A stretch of DNA of 19,319 nt, from contig JBFHGJ010000112.1 in NCBI GenBank assembly GCA_041583135.1, forward strand, positions 1 to 19,319, given 5' to 3'. Made by a program: the position numbers and the translations under genes. The DNA is from JABSOG01 sp041583135. GTDB taxonomy: Bacteria; Pseudomonadota; Gammaproteobacteria; Enterobacterales; Alteromonadaceae. Below the pieces are notes generated by a model. The model made no database searches, had not been told where the DNA came from, and was given only the letters and a program-made list of their open reading frames with translations. Below are positions 7,472-14,597 of this stretch, piece by piece. How positions within the stretch are numbered: the stretch's first letter is position 1; each line of letters opens with the position of its first letter.

Positions 7472-7505
7472 CTTGCCAGAGACTTTTTTGGCAAGAGGGA
7501 TTTTT
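7472..7505 (+). terminator. Hairpin in the leader of the Q-like gene, possible attenuator
   Basis: CTTGCCA (7472-7478) and TGGCAAG (7489-7495) form a perfect 7-bp stem with a 10-base loop. AGGGA then TTTTTATT follows. The T-tract begins 6 bases after the stem, so termination may be partial. It sits between the control region and the start codon at 7567. Confidence 0.4.
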
Positions 7506-7566
7506 ATTACCATTTTTTAACTAAAGCAACAAAAATAACAGTTTAAATTAGCTAAGGAGCGACCTT

Positions 7567-8097
7567 ATGAGTGCACTAGAGTATTTAACTTTTCTCAGCC
7601 CGAAAGGCATCAAACTGTGCCAAGAAGGCCACGTACAGAAAATACTCAAATGGGAAGATGTAGCCGCAGCCTTGGGCATGGGTAACTTGAGTGACGAAGC
7701 CTATTTATTGGGTCGTGCCAAATATTGCCACGATATGCCCGCGACAAAGGGATTGCACAAGATCATTACCGACAAATCATCAAGACTTATCGCCGAGCGC
7801 AAGTGGAAAAGCAAGCGTGATGTCTCAAGCGACTTGGCTCAGGTAGCCTGCTTAGAAGCCTTGTCAAACGAGCATTGCGAAGACTGCCACGGCACTGGCG
7901 TCCTATTTGGTGAACCCTGTCCGAGCTGTGAAGGCCGTGGTCGGGTCAGAGTATCTGAGGCCAGTAAGTACCACATGGTCAAAATGGACAAGCGCAACTG
8001 GCAACGCCGCTGGAAAGATCGCTACGAAGAGATCTACCAAATGCTGGTCGCCGCTGAGGACGAACTTGCCAACCATCTGGCGGTACAGCTTTCATAA
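7567..8097 (+). CDS. Phage Q-like antitermination protein (zinc-knuckle)
   Basis: Protein of 176 residues with AAGGAG 7-8 bases before the ATG. The N-terminal two thirds are helical and basic. A Cys4 knuckle, CEDCHGTG (C104, C107) and CPSCEGRGR (C118, C121), with ten residues between the pairs, resembles the DnaJ-like finger of lambdoid Q proteins (Phage_antitermQ family; lambda Q also uses two CxxC pairs). A basic helix KRNWQRRWKDRYEEIY (142-157) follows, as in that family. Q proteins load onto RNA polymerase near the late promoter and let it pass terminators into the structural genes. Here the gene is first after the LexA box and a terminator-like hairpin lies before the baseplate genes, which fits that role. 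The alternative is an unrelated zinc-knuckle regulator. It is somewhat shorter than lambda Q (207). Confidence 0.75.
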   Translation: MSALEYLTFLSPKGIKLCQEGHVQKILKWEDVAAALGMGNLSDEAYLLGRAKYCHDMPATKGLHKIITDKSSRLIAERKWKSKRDVSSDLAQVACLEALSNEHCEDCHGTGVLFGEPCPSCEGRGRVRVSEASKYHMVKMDKRNWQRRWKDRYEEIYQMLVAAEDELANHLAVQLS

Positions 8098-8218
8098 CCG
8101 TGAAAGCTCGGTAGACAGACCTTAGGCAACAAATGCTCAGCGCCACCATCGAAACAACGGACTTATCCACTTCAGGTGTTTAAATCCAGTAAAACAAAAA
8201 CCACATACAGGAGAACAA

Positions 8219-8473
8219 ATGGATAATTGGTCAAACCACATTCGTTCCGCAGTCGTTGGCGTGGTGTCTATGTGTATCGTCAATATCGGCATGGTTATCT
8301 GGTGGGCAGCAAAACTCGATGCTATCGCCAAAACCGCCGTAACGAAACAAGAGCTGATGCTAAGAGATGAGCGGATCAAAAATGCCCTTGAAGCCATCGA
8401 GTCTAATCGTCAGGAACTGAGGAGAACCGACGATAAGCTCGATCGCATCAAAGAGCAGCTCAATCGTAAATAA
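8219..8473 (+). CDS. Small single-span membrane protein with coiled coil (holin candidate)
   Basis: Protein of 84 residues, with AGGAG about 9 bases before the ATG. Residues 9-31 (AVVGVVSMCIVNIGMVIWW) are one membrane segment. Residues 42-83 are highly charged with heptad spacing and likely coiled coil. R-type pyocin clusters place a holin between the regulator and the baseplate genes, and this is the only membrane protein in that position here. A lone N-terminal span with a coiled coil is not diagnostic of holins. It could equally be an accessory or tail-associated membrane protein. I do not recognise the family. Confidence 0.6.
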   Translation: MDNWSNHIRSAVVGVVSMCIVNIGMVIWWAAKLDAIAKTAVTKQELMLRDERIKNALEAIESNRQELRRTDDKLDRIKEQLNRK

Positions 8474-8502
8474 CCCAATTTAGTGAAGCCAAGGTTAACT
8501 GA

Positions 8503-8540
8503 CCTTAGCGTTTAGTCGCAAACGCCTAGGTTTATTTTTG
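8503..8540 (+). terminator. Hairpin with T-rich tail before the baseplate genes
   Basis: GCGTTT (8508-8513) pairs with AAACGC (8520-8525) around a 6-base loop. CCT/AGG extend the stem past a two-base mismatch, and TTTATTTTTG follows. It lies between the regulator/membrane-protein pair and gpJ, so it would block late transcription unless antiterminated. Confidence 0.55.
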
Positions 8541-8562
8541 ACGGATAAAAAAGGAATCTATC

Positions 8563-9405
8563 ATGTCACAGTCAATTGATACTCTGGGGCTTGCGCCCCC
8601 CGATATCATCGAAGCCATTGACTTCGAACAATACCTCAATCAGCTGCGTGCAGAACTCATCACGCAAAACCCAGCGCTTGAACAAGCCCTTGCGCTGGAG
8701 TCCGAACCCATGAATATCCTGCTAGAAGCTTTTGCCTATCGCGAAATGTTACTCAGAGCACGTATCAATGAAGCCGCTAAAGCCAACTTGCTGGCCTATG
8801 CTAGCAACAACGATTTAGACCATTTAGCCGCTTTTTATGGTGTCGTTCGTGCCCCTTCTGAGTCAGACGACAACTTTAGAGCCCGCATTAAAGACCGCAT
8901 TTTGGGCTCCAGCACCGCTGGCGGTGAGGCGCACTACCGATACAAGGCATCATCGGTCAGCACAGACATCACCGACGTAGCCGTCGATAGCCCAATGCCG
9001 GGGCTGGTGCGGATCTCTATTTTGACCAAGTCAGGTGCCGACATTGACACCTTATTGCAACAAGTGCGCGAGACGGTGGGCGCCGACGACGTCAAGGTCT
9101 TAACCGATACCCTCGAAGTGGTTCATTGTGAACTGATTGAAGTGGATATCAGCGCCGATATCAGGTTAAAAAGCGGCATGTTGCCGGTTTCTGCCGAACA
9201 TCTCGAGCAATCGCTACGTCAGGCAATTGAACAAGAGCGCCAATTGGGCTGGGATCTCACCCCAAGCTGGCTTATCAGTGAGCTTCACACCGATAGTGTC
9301 AAACAGGTTGAACTACACCAGCCGATGCAAAATATCACCATCGGCCCAAATCAATGTATCAAAGTACGCTCGGTGTCGCTTAACCTCGACCCACAAGTGG
9401 CCTAA
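8563..9405 (+). CDS. J: Baseplate assembly protein J (P2 gpJ family)
   Basis: Protein of 280 residues (P2 gpJ has 302), a baseplate-wedge component of contractile tails. From memory it aligns with P2 gpJ throughout: N-terminal APPDIIEAIDFEQYL, ALESEP (44-49), LLEAFAYREMLLRARINEA (53-71), DLDHLAAFYGV (84-94), the STAGGEAHYRY turn (117-127), and the C-terminal RQLGWDLTPSWLISELH and VKQVELHQP. AAAGGAA precedes the ATG. gpI follows after 12 bases, as in P2 and R-type pyocins. The usual upstream partners gpV (spike) and gpW (gp25-like) are absent here and should be sought beyond the right edge. Confidence 0.93.
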   Translation: MSQSIDTLGLAPPDIIEAIDFEQYLNQLRAELITQNPALEQALALESEPMNILLEAFAYREMLLRARINEAAKANLLAYASNNDLDHLAAFYGVVRAPSESDDNFRARIKDRILGSSTAGGEAHYRYKASSVSTDITDVAVDSPMPGLVRISILTKSGADIDTLLQQVRETVGADDVKVLTDTLEVVHCELIEVDISADIRLKSGMLPVSAEHLEQSLRQAIEQERQLGWDLTPSWLISELHTDSVKQVELHQPMQNITIGPNQCIKVRSVSLNLDPQVA

Positions 9406-9417
9406 GGAGAGTACACC

Positions 9418-10209
9418 ATGCTTCCAGCAAATGCAGGTAAAGTGCTCAAAGCCATAGACCAAGTATCAGGCCCCTCGGCTGATATTACCCAAGCCCTCAC
9501 CGAGTTACCGGGATTTAAATACCAAAGCAGTGATGTCATGCTGCCCTATTTGGTGTGGGAATATGGGCTTGAAAACCTCCTACCTTACCTTAGTGACGCC
9601 CGTTTGGCATTACAAGAAGGCGTAAGATGGCAACGTATCATTGGTACACCTCAAGCCGTCAATTTGGCGATGGGCTGGTTGGGTTATCAGCACAGCCAAA
9701 TCGAGTCGGAAGTACCCGGTGCGCATTTTTTTGAGTACCAAATCGACTTAGGTGAACTGCTCGCCAGCAGCCAGCTCACCAGTATTCAAGCGGTCAATCA
9801 ATTCTCAGCACCGCTGCGTTCAAGGCTAAGCCGCCTGTATCACGGCTTTGACGTACGCCGTTTGGTGCTTGATGAAAGTGACTATGGCGCCATGCTCAGC
9901 GACAACAGTGGTATTACCTACCAAGGGACAAAATTGTCTTTCGGCCAAGCTCATCCCCATGCACTGACCATAGCGCCAGATAACCCAGACAAAAGCCTGA
10001 CCAAATACCGCAGTGCTCAAGTCAAAGATGACTTTTGGCCGCAGTTGGACGGACAAAAACTCGGTGGCCCCGCCACAGGTGCCAGCCGCGAAAGCGATTT
10101 GGCCTTTAGCTACCAGCTTAAATACAGCACCTGGTCAGGCCGCTGGGACAGCCGAACCTGGCGAGAGCCGGACTACTTAAGCACAGGCACAAAGCACCAA
10201 TCGGTGTGA
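9418..10209 (+). CDS. I: Tail protein I (P2 gpI family)
   Basis: Protein of 263 residues, a baseplate component that in P2 lies between gpJ and the fibre gpH. Family features: MLPYLVWEYGLE (41-52), GTPQAVNLAMGWLGY (76-90), RLSRLYHGFDVRR (136-148) and the segment EsdYGaMLSDNSG (153-165). The C-terminal part (about 180-263) is more variable and includes tryptophan-rich repeats such as TWSGRWDSRTW. It is longer than P2 gpI (about 176), with the excess at the C terminus. That end may dock the unusual set of fibre-network proteins encoded next. Purines AAGGAG lie 6-8 bases before the start. Confidence 0.9.
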   Translation: MLPANAGKVLKAIDQVSGPSADITQALTELPGFKYQSSDVMLPYLVWEYGLENLLPYLSDARLALQEGVRWQRIIGTPQAVNLAMGWLGYQHSQIESEVPGAHFFEYQIDLGELLASSQLTSIQAVNQFSAPLRSRLSRLYHGFDVRRLVLDESDYGAMLSDNSGITYQGTKLSFGQAHPHALTIAPDNPDKSLTKYRSAQVKDDFWPQLDGQKLGGPATGASRESDLAFSYQLKYSTWSGRWDSRTWREPDYLSTGTKHQSV

Positions 10210-10238
10210 AATTCACATATAAAGGAGATATAACAACA

Positions 10239-10718
10239 ATGGCAATTTTAACCAATGCCGGACGAGGTGCGCTCGTCCAATCGATATTCAATCAGCCGGT
10301 CTACCTCGGTTTAGGCCGTGGCGATGGTCAATGGCAAACCCCACCGGCAGATTCACCGGACGCCCAATCCCTATTCGACCCCATTGGCTTTCGCAAAAGC
10401 AGTGAAATGAGTTTTTGTACGCCCGATAGCGCAGGCGATATTGAAGTCAGCTCGGGCACCTTTAGCAAAACCACGACGCCGACCAGACACCTCTATCTAC
10501 GCTTTCGCTTTGATTTTGACGATGCACTAGAGCAAACGGTCAGAGAGATTGGGGTATTTCTTGGCACCGAGCCTAAAGCCGGTCAACCAACCGGGCAAAT
10601 GTACTTTGATGCTGGCCTCATCGATGCCCAAGGCACCTTATTGCTGCTGGAAAACTATCGGCCGCTGTATCGCGACCTTGGCGTGCGCGAAAGTTTCGAA
10701 TTTGTCATCACCTTGTAA
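10239..10718 (+). CDS. Small baseplate/fibre-adaptor protein, gpH-N-terminus-like
   Basis: The start is set at ATG 10239 because AAGGAG (10222-10227) lies 11 bases upstream. The in-frame GTG at 10206 would overlap gpI and has no ribosome site. The product has 159 residues, MAILTNAGRGALVQSIF onward. The layout resembles the N-terminal domain of P2 gpH-type fibres: an opening helix, a statement of the kind YLGLGRGDGQW, a P-rich turn, then VREIGVFLG and a closing beta region LLLENYRPLYRDLGVRESFEF. In P2 this domain attaches the fibre to the baseplate. Here it is a separate protein, between gpI and a DUF4815 protein. I see the pattern but cannot confirm the family. Confidence 0.7.
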   Translation: MAILTNAGRGALVQSIFNQPVYLGLGRGDGQWQTPPADSPDAQSLFDPIGFRKSSEMSFCTPDSAGDIEVSSGTFSKTTTPTRHLYLRFRFDFDDALEQTVREIGVFLGTEPKAGQPTGQMYFDAGLIDAQGTLLLLENYRPLYRDLGVRESFEFVITL

Positions 10719-10727
10719 GGATACCCC

Positions 10728-12659
10728 ATGTTAGCAGATCACTATAACCGCTATCAGGCATCAGACCGCTATGAGCGCCTTTTGTTTCGCTCAGGCCGTG
10801 GCCTGCAAAGTGCTGAACTGAACGAGATCCAGTCTCAAGCGTTTGAACAAACCAAATCATTGGCCGATGCGTTATTGAAAGAAGGTGACCTAGTTGGTGA
10901 CGGACAGATTGTGGTACAGCACGACAGCGCAACCGCGTTGCTCGAAGCCGGTAAAATTTACCTACGCGGCATGGTCAGAAACGTGCCTGCAAACACCGTC
11001 AATATCGATTTGACCAGTGTCGTCGATGTTGGTGTTTGGCTCAGCAACACCACAGTAACCGAACTCGAAGACGGCAATTTAAGAGACCCAGCCAGCGCCA
11101 CTCGCAACTATAACGAACCGGGCGCAGCGCGATTGCAATATCACTGCGTTTGGGGTTTATCCAGCGATAACGATAAAACGGGCGACTTTTTCCCGGTTTA
11201 CAAAGTTGACCACGGTGTTGTGCTCATCAAACAGCCGCCACCGCAACTCGACAGCGTGACCGTTGCCCTCGCCCGCTACGACAAAGAGTCAAACGGCTCC
11301 TACGTGGTCGAAGGTTTGCGCGCCCTTTATTTGTCTACAAAAGACAATCAACAGCACTTTACCATCAGCGAAGGCAAGGCCCATGTCGATGGGCTAGAAA
11401 TCGCCGCCCAGTCGGCCCTGCGTAAAGCTTTTGTGATAAACCCACAACGACAAAGTGTACTCTCAGAGCCCCATCAATTTGTTGGCGACGGGCAAAAAGT
11501 GATGCGCATCAACCTCTCACAAGGCCCGGTAGCCGAGGTAAAACGCATCAATGGTGCGCTGGAAAAAACCGTTAATCTGCAACGCGGATTGACCATTACC
11601 GATCCGTTGCCGGACAACTCTGTCTACCAGATTGTCAGCATTACTCAAGCAGATACCACCTATGTCGAAGGCACAGATTTTGATCTGACCAGCAACAACA
11701 TCAACTGGGGCGCAGCTGGTGCAGAGCCCGCCTCTGGCAGCACTTATAGCATCACTTATCGCTATCGCGCCGACGTTGCGCCTTTTGCTGTCGATGAAAC
11801 GGGTTTTAGCGTCAGCCACCTTGTCGATAACGAAGTGTTGTTTGTCGATTATGACTGGAAATTGCCACGCATCGATTTACTGACCATCGACCCTGAGGGT
11901 GTGATCAGACGCATCGAAGGCATTGCCCACCCATGGCAACCCAAAGCACCTGCGGTGCCATCAGGTCAATTGGTGTTAGCACAAATCCAGCAGCACTGGT
12001 CACAACACAGTGCGCCAAAGGTCAGTAATGTCGCCGTGCGAGTAGTGCCAATGGCCGAACTTGAATCAATGCAGCAGCAAATTGCCGATCTGTATGACTT
12101 AGTTGCCATCGAAAGGTTACGCAACGATGCCAATATCACAGAGCCAGTGGCGAAAAAAGGCGTATTTGTCGATCCGTTTTTGGATGACGATTTAAGAGAT
12201 CAAGGGATCAGCCAAACCGCCGCAATTATCGACGGTGAGCTTCAGCTCCCCATTGACGGCAACATCGAACAACTTGGACTCAATCTAAGCGAAGCGCAAA
12301 CTTTGCCTTATGGCTATGAAACCATTTTGTCCCAATCCATGCGCACCGGCCAAATGAAAGTCAACCCATACCAAGCGTTTGAACCGATGCCGGCCACCGT
12401 CAGCCTAAGCCCGGCCCAAGACCGCTGGACCGAGGTCAATGACAACTGGCTAAGTACCATTACTCGCCGCTTTGTCGGCAGACGTAACCTTGACCAACTA
12501 CGGAGCACAAACACCACCCAAGTGGTAAGCCAAAGGCAGCAACAAGTGCAATTTTTAAGGCCCCGTAGCATCGAGTTTACTATCGACGGCTTTGGTCCCA
12601 ACGAACAGTTGAGCAGCGTTGAGTTTGACGGCCTAACCTTAAATGTGGAGCAAATTTAA
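10728..12659 (+). CDS. DUF4815-domain phage tail structural protein
   Basis: Protein of 643 residues with AAGGA before the ATG. N-terminal YNRYQASDRYERLLFRSG (6-23), followed by GLQSAELNEIQS and LRDPASATRNYNEPGAARL (118-136), is the typical start of DUF4815 proteins found in contractile-tailed phages. The middle (about 240-350) is a beta-rich insert with repeated ITQADTTYVEG and TYSITYRY strands. The rest has a long helix (around 440-460, LESMQQQIADLYDL) and a C-terminal strand region. The role is structural at the baseplate periphery or fibre base, but the exact function is not known for the family. It shares a TAATG junction with the next gene, so the two products are probably made in fixed ratio. 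Confidence 0.8.
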   Translation: MLADHYNRYQASDRYERLLFRSGRGLQSAELNEIQSQAFEQTKSLADALLKEGDLVGDGQIVVQHDSATALLEAGKIYLRGMVRNVPANTVNIDLTSVVDVGVWLSNTTVTELEDGNLRDPASATRNYNEPGAARLQYHCVWGLSSDNDKTGDFFPVYKVDHGVVLIKQPPPQLDSVTVALARYDKESNGSYVVEGLRALYLSTKDNQQHFTISEGKAHVDGLEIAAQSALRKAFVINPQRQSVLSEPHQFVGDGQKVMRINLSQGPVAEVKRINGALEKTVNLQRGLTITDPLPDNSVYQIVSITQADTTYVEGTDFDLTSNNINWGAAGAEPASGSTYSITYRYRADVAPFAVDETGFSVSHLVDNEVLFVDYDWKLPRIDLLTIDPEGVIRRIEGIAHPWQPKAPAVPSGQLVLAQIQQHWSQHSAPKVSNVAVRVVPMAELESMQQQIADLYDLVAIERLRNDANITEPVAKKGVFVDPFLDDDLRDQGISQTAAIIDGELQLPIDGNIEQLGLNLSEAQTLPYGYETILSQSMRTGQMKVNPYQAFEPMPATVSLSPAQDRWTEVNDNWLSTITRRFVGRRNLDQLRSTNTTQVVSQRQQQVQFLRPRSIEFTIDGFGPNEQLSSVEFDGLTLNVEQI

Positions 12660-13843
12660 TGACACTACAAGCAGACGCCAACGGCCAAATCAAAGGCCGT
12701 TTCATCATTCCGAGCAACATTCCCTCGGGCACCAAATCGGTCAATTTCAACGGCAGTGGCGGCTCTAGCGGCCAAGCCCTGTATACCGGCAGCGGTACGG
12801 TGATCAGCCGTAATTTGAGACGAGTGATCACCATTATGCGCGGCACCGATCCGCTGGCACAAACCTTTAGTCTCGACAGCGCGAGGCAAATTGCCGCAGT
12901 CGAAGTCTATTTTACCGTGCTCGGCAGCAAGTCAGTGACATTACAGATCCGTCAAACCCAAACCGGTATGCCCAGTCAACAAGTATTGGCTGAAGCGACA
13001 CTGTCAGCCAGTCAACTCAGTACTACCGCAGCCACACGCTTTGAATTTGCACCGCTGCACCTTGAGGCCGCCACAGAATATGCCATAGTGATTTTGACTG
13101 ATGACGCCGAACATCAATTGGCAGTTGCCGAGTTGGGACAGTTCGACCAGCAACAAGGATGGGTTACCGCACAGCCATATCAAGTTGGTGTGCTGCTGTC
13201 CTCCAGCAATGCCCAAACCTGGACTGCCCATCAGAATATCGACTTAACCTTCAATTTGCTGGCCGCCAAGTACACCAGCAATAGCCATCAGCTGGCATTA
13301 GGTCAAATTGATGCCAGTAATATGACCGACCTGTTAATGCTCGCCGGCGTAGAGCGCCACGTTGCCGACTCAGACGTGCAGTTTTGCGCCACCACCGCAG
13401 ACGGTCAACAGTACCAGCTGCAAGAGGACATTCCGTTAAATCTCGCCACGGCGTTAACTGGCCCGCTCAATGTGAGCGCCGAATTAACAGGCAACGAGCA
13501 ATTTAGCCCCTTACTTTATCCGGGGATACAACTGGCCAAAGGCCAACTCAATCAAACCGCTGATTACGTCACCCGAGCCTTTAACGCCGGCGCCGATAGC
13601 ACCTTAAAAGTGACCTTTGAAGCCATCGTCCCGGGTAGTGCGGCCATTAGCGTTTTGGCAGAGATTGACGGTGTTTGGCAGCCCCTTGAGTTACAGAGCG
13701 CTACCACGGTGCAAAGCCCATGGCAGGAGCTGAGTTATCGCCTTGACAATATTCAAAGCGCCTCGCTCAGAGTCAAGCTGATCTTAAGCGGCAATGCGCA
13801 AAACCGGCCTAAGGTTCGCCAGTTAAGGGCGATCACCATCTAA
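12659..13843 (+). CDS. Phage structural protein with DPLAQTF motif, DUF4815 partner
   Basis: Protein of 394 residues, stop/start overlapped (TAATG) with the DUF4815 gene. An N-terminal Gly/Ser-rich strand region (10-60) leads to RGTDPLAQTFSL (61-72), then a jelly-roll-like domain with EVYFTVLGSKSVTLQIRQ, EYAIVI (140-145), and QPYQVGVLLSSSNAQTWTA (172-190). I recall the DPLAQTF ... EYAiVl ... QPy.GvLF.S.N...WTa series in large virion structural proteins of T4-like and cyanophage tails. The C-terminal half (about 200-394) is another beta domain ending in RQLRAITI. Likely a carbohydrate-binding-like fibre or baseplate-arm component. The pairing with DUF4815 is the main context. Confidence 0.7.
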   Translation: MTLQADANGQIKGRFIIPSNIPSGTKSVNFNGSGGSSGQALYTGSGTVISRNLRRVITIMRGTDPLAQTFSLDSARQIAAVEVYFTVLGSKSVTLQIRQTQTGMPSQQVLAEATLSASQLSTTAATRFEFAPLHLEAATEYAIVILTDDAEHQLAVAELGQFDQQQGWVTAQPYQVGVLLSSSNAQTWTAHQNIDLTFNLLAAKYTSNSHQLALGQIDASNMTDLLMLAGVERHVADSDVQFCATTADGQQYQLQEDIPLNLATALTGPLNVSAELTGNEQFSPLLYPGIQLAKGQLNQTADYVTRAFNAGADSTLKVTFEAIVPGSAAISVLAEIDGVWQPLELQSATTVQSPWQELSYRLDNIQSASLRVKLILSGNAQNRPKVRQLRAITI

Positions 13844-13854
13844 AGGAGTGCGTT

Positions 13855-14073
13855 ATGCCACGACCGACAACAGCAAACCGGGGTTACCCTCAACCCCACC
13901 CGGACAACACCCTGATGACAGATGTCGAAAGGCTAAAACAAGCCCTTGAGATGATTGATCAAGACATCAACCTGCTAGACAACCAAAACAGCGAATCGGC
14001 CCTTGCACAAAATGAAAAGCTACGCCGTATTCGCCTCAATAGCCTGCTGGGCGAAAACCTATTTGTTATTTGA
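13855..14073 (+). CDS. Small tail protein with GYPxPHPxN motif
   Basis: Protein of 72 residues preceded by AAAGGAG. The N-terminal ANRGYPQPHPDN (7-18) followed by DVERLKQALEMIDQDI is a pattern I know from the start of many phage tail-fibre proteins, where it precedes a coiled-coil stalk. Here it stands alone and ends after a short helix, so it may be a small fibre-adaptor subunit. Same operon as its neighbours. Confidence 0.65.
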   Translation: MPRPTTANRGYPQPHPDNTLMTDVERLKQALEMIDQDINLLDNQNSESALAQNEKLRRIRLNSLLGENLFVI

Positions 14074-14077
14074 ATGT

Positions 14078-14097
14078 CAGGAAATTGCATTTTCCTG
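14078..14097 (+). other. Perfect intercistronic hairpin
   Basis: CAGGAAA (14078-14084) and TTTCCTG (14091-14097) form a 7-bp stem with loop TTGCAT, five bases after a stop codon. No T-run follows, so it is not a typical terminator. It may be an mRNA processing or stability element. Confidence 0.4.
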
Positions 14098-14130
14098 TAC
14101 CGACGTTACTGAATATAAAAGGACGACACA

Positions 14131-14547
14131 ATGAAACCACAATTTATCGAAAACCAAGGTATGTTAATCGAAGGCAACTTTTGGCAAGTTCACCCGCAAA
14201 CCTGCTTACCTTGGAACGAACAATCCGCCGCCGATTTTATCGCCGACTATCAGGCGCCAAGCCATCAACCCGATACCATTGAGGCGCAAAAAGCCGAAGC
14301 CATCGATACCATCAAAAAGCAGGCCGCAGCACGAATTGTTGCCCTTGATTGGAAGCTGCAACGTGCCGAAGAAAGGCTGGCCAAAGTCGAATTTAGCGGC
14401 GTCACAGGTGATGCGTTAGAGCAAGCCGAAGATGATGTCGTTGCCGTTCTCGATGAGCGAGACGCGATTCGCCAGCAAAGCAACCTTGCCGAAGAACGCC
14501 TGATGTCACTGACAGACATCGAGCAGATCAGCCATTTCAGCTGGTAA
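14131..14547 (+). CDS. Small helical phage protein, possible fibre-assembly chaperone
   Basis: Protein of 138 residues with AAAGGA 7-10 bases before the ATG. The opening QFIENQGMLIEGNFWQVHP is strand-like, then ADFIADYQAP, and residues 50-130 are a strongly charged, heptad-rich helix (IDTIKKQAAARIVALDW, LQRAEERLAKVE). The place directly before a fibre-like gene, the size and the composition fit a tail-fibre assembly protein or coiled-coil adaptor. There is no motif that decides, and it does not resemble the chaperone at 17643. Confidence 0.55.
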   Translation: MKPQFIENQGMLIEGNFWQVHPQTCLPWNEQSAADFIADYQAPSHQPDTIEAQKAEAIDTIKKQAAARIVALDWKLQRAEERLAKVEFSGVTGDALEQAEDDVVAVLDERDAIRQQSNLAEERLMSLTDIEQISHFSW

Positions 14548-14597
14548 ACCGCCGTATTTAATCCCAATCATTTTAGCCATTACAATAAGGATACCCC

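Larger units (their letters stand above)
6843..7566. promoter_or_regulatory. Non-coding control region between host genes and tail module
   Basis: No open frame with coding character is visible over these 724 bases, which are AT-rich. Visible elements: a dyad GGTGACTTAGTGACC (6944-6958) overlapping a 6-bp hairpin ACTAAG/CTTAGT; two abutting 9-bp repeats AAGCGTAAA (7144-7152, 7153-7161); GGTTGA repeated 13 bases apart (7205, 7218); an imperfect palindrome GGGTTGATTTAAACCC (7217-7232); a candidate promoter TTGATT (7220-7225) with an 18-bp spacer to AATAAT (7244-7249); the LexA box; the 36-bp motif; and a hairpin at 7472-7495. No tRNA, integrase or repressor gene is seen. Confidence 0.6.

Noticed and set aside
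6843..7566. Prophage attachment site or tRNA-based integration point at the left edge
   Set aside because: No tRNA, no integrase and no detectable direct repeat with another part of the window. A matching att copy could only lie beyond the right edge.
10206..10238. GTG start giving an 11-residue longer version of the 10239 gene
   Set aside because: It overlaps the gpI stop and has no Shine-Dalgarno, whereas AAGGAG lies correctly before ATG 10239.
14070..14282. 70-residue plus-strand frame overlapping the 14131 gene
   Set aside because: It runs through the 14078-14097 hairpin and out of frame with the ribosome-site-preceded ATG at 14131. Composition is basic and non-phage-like.
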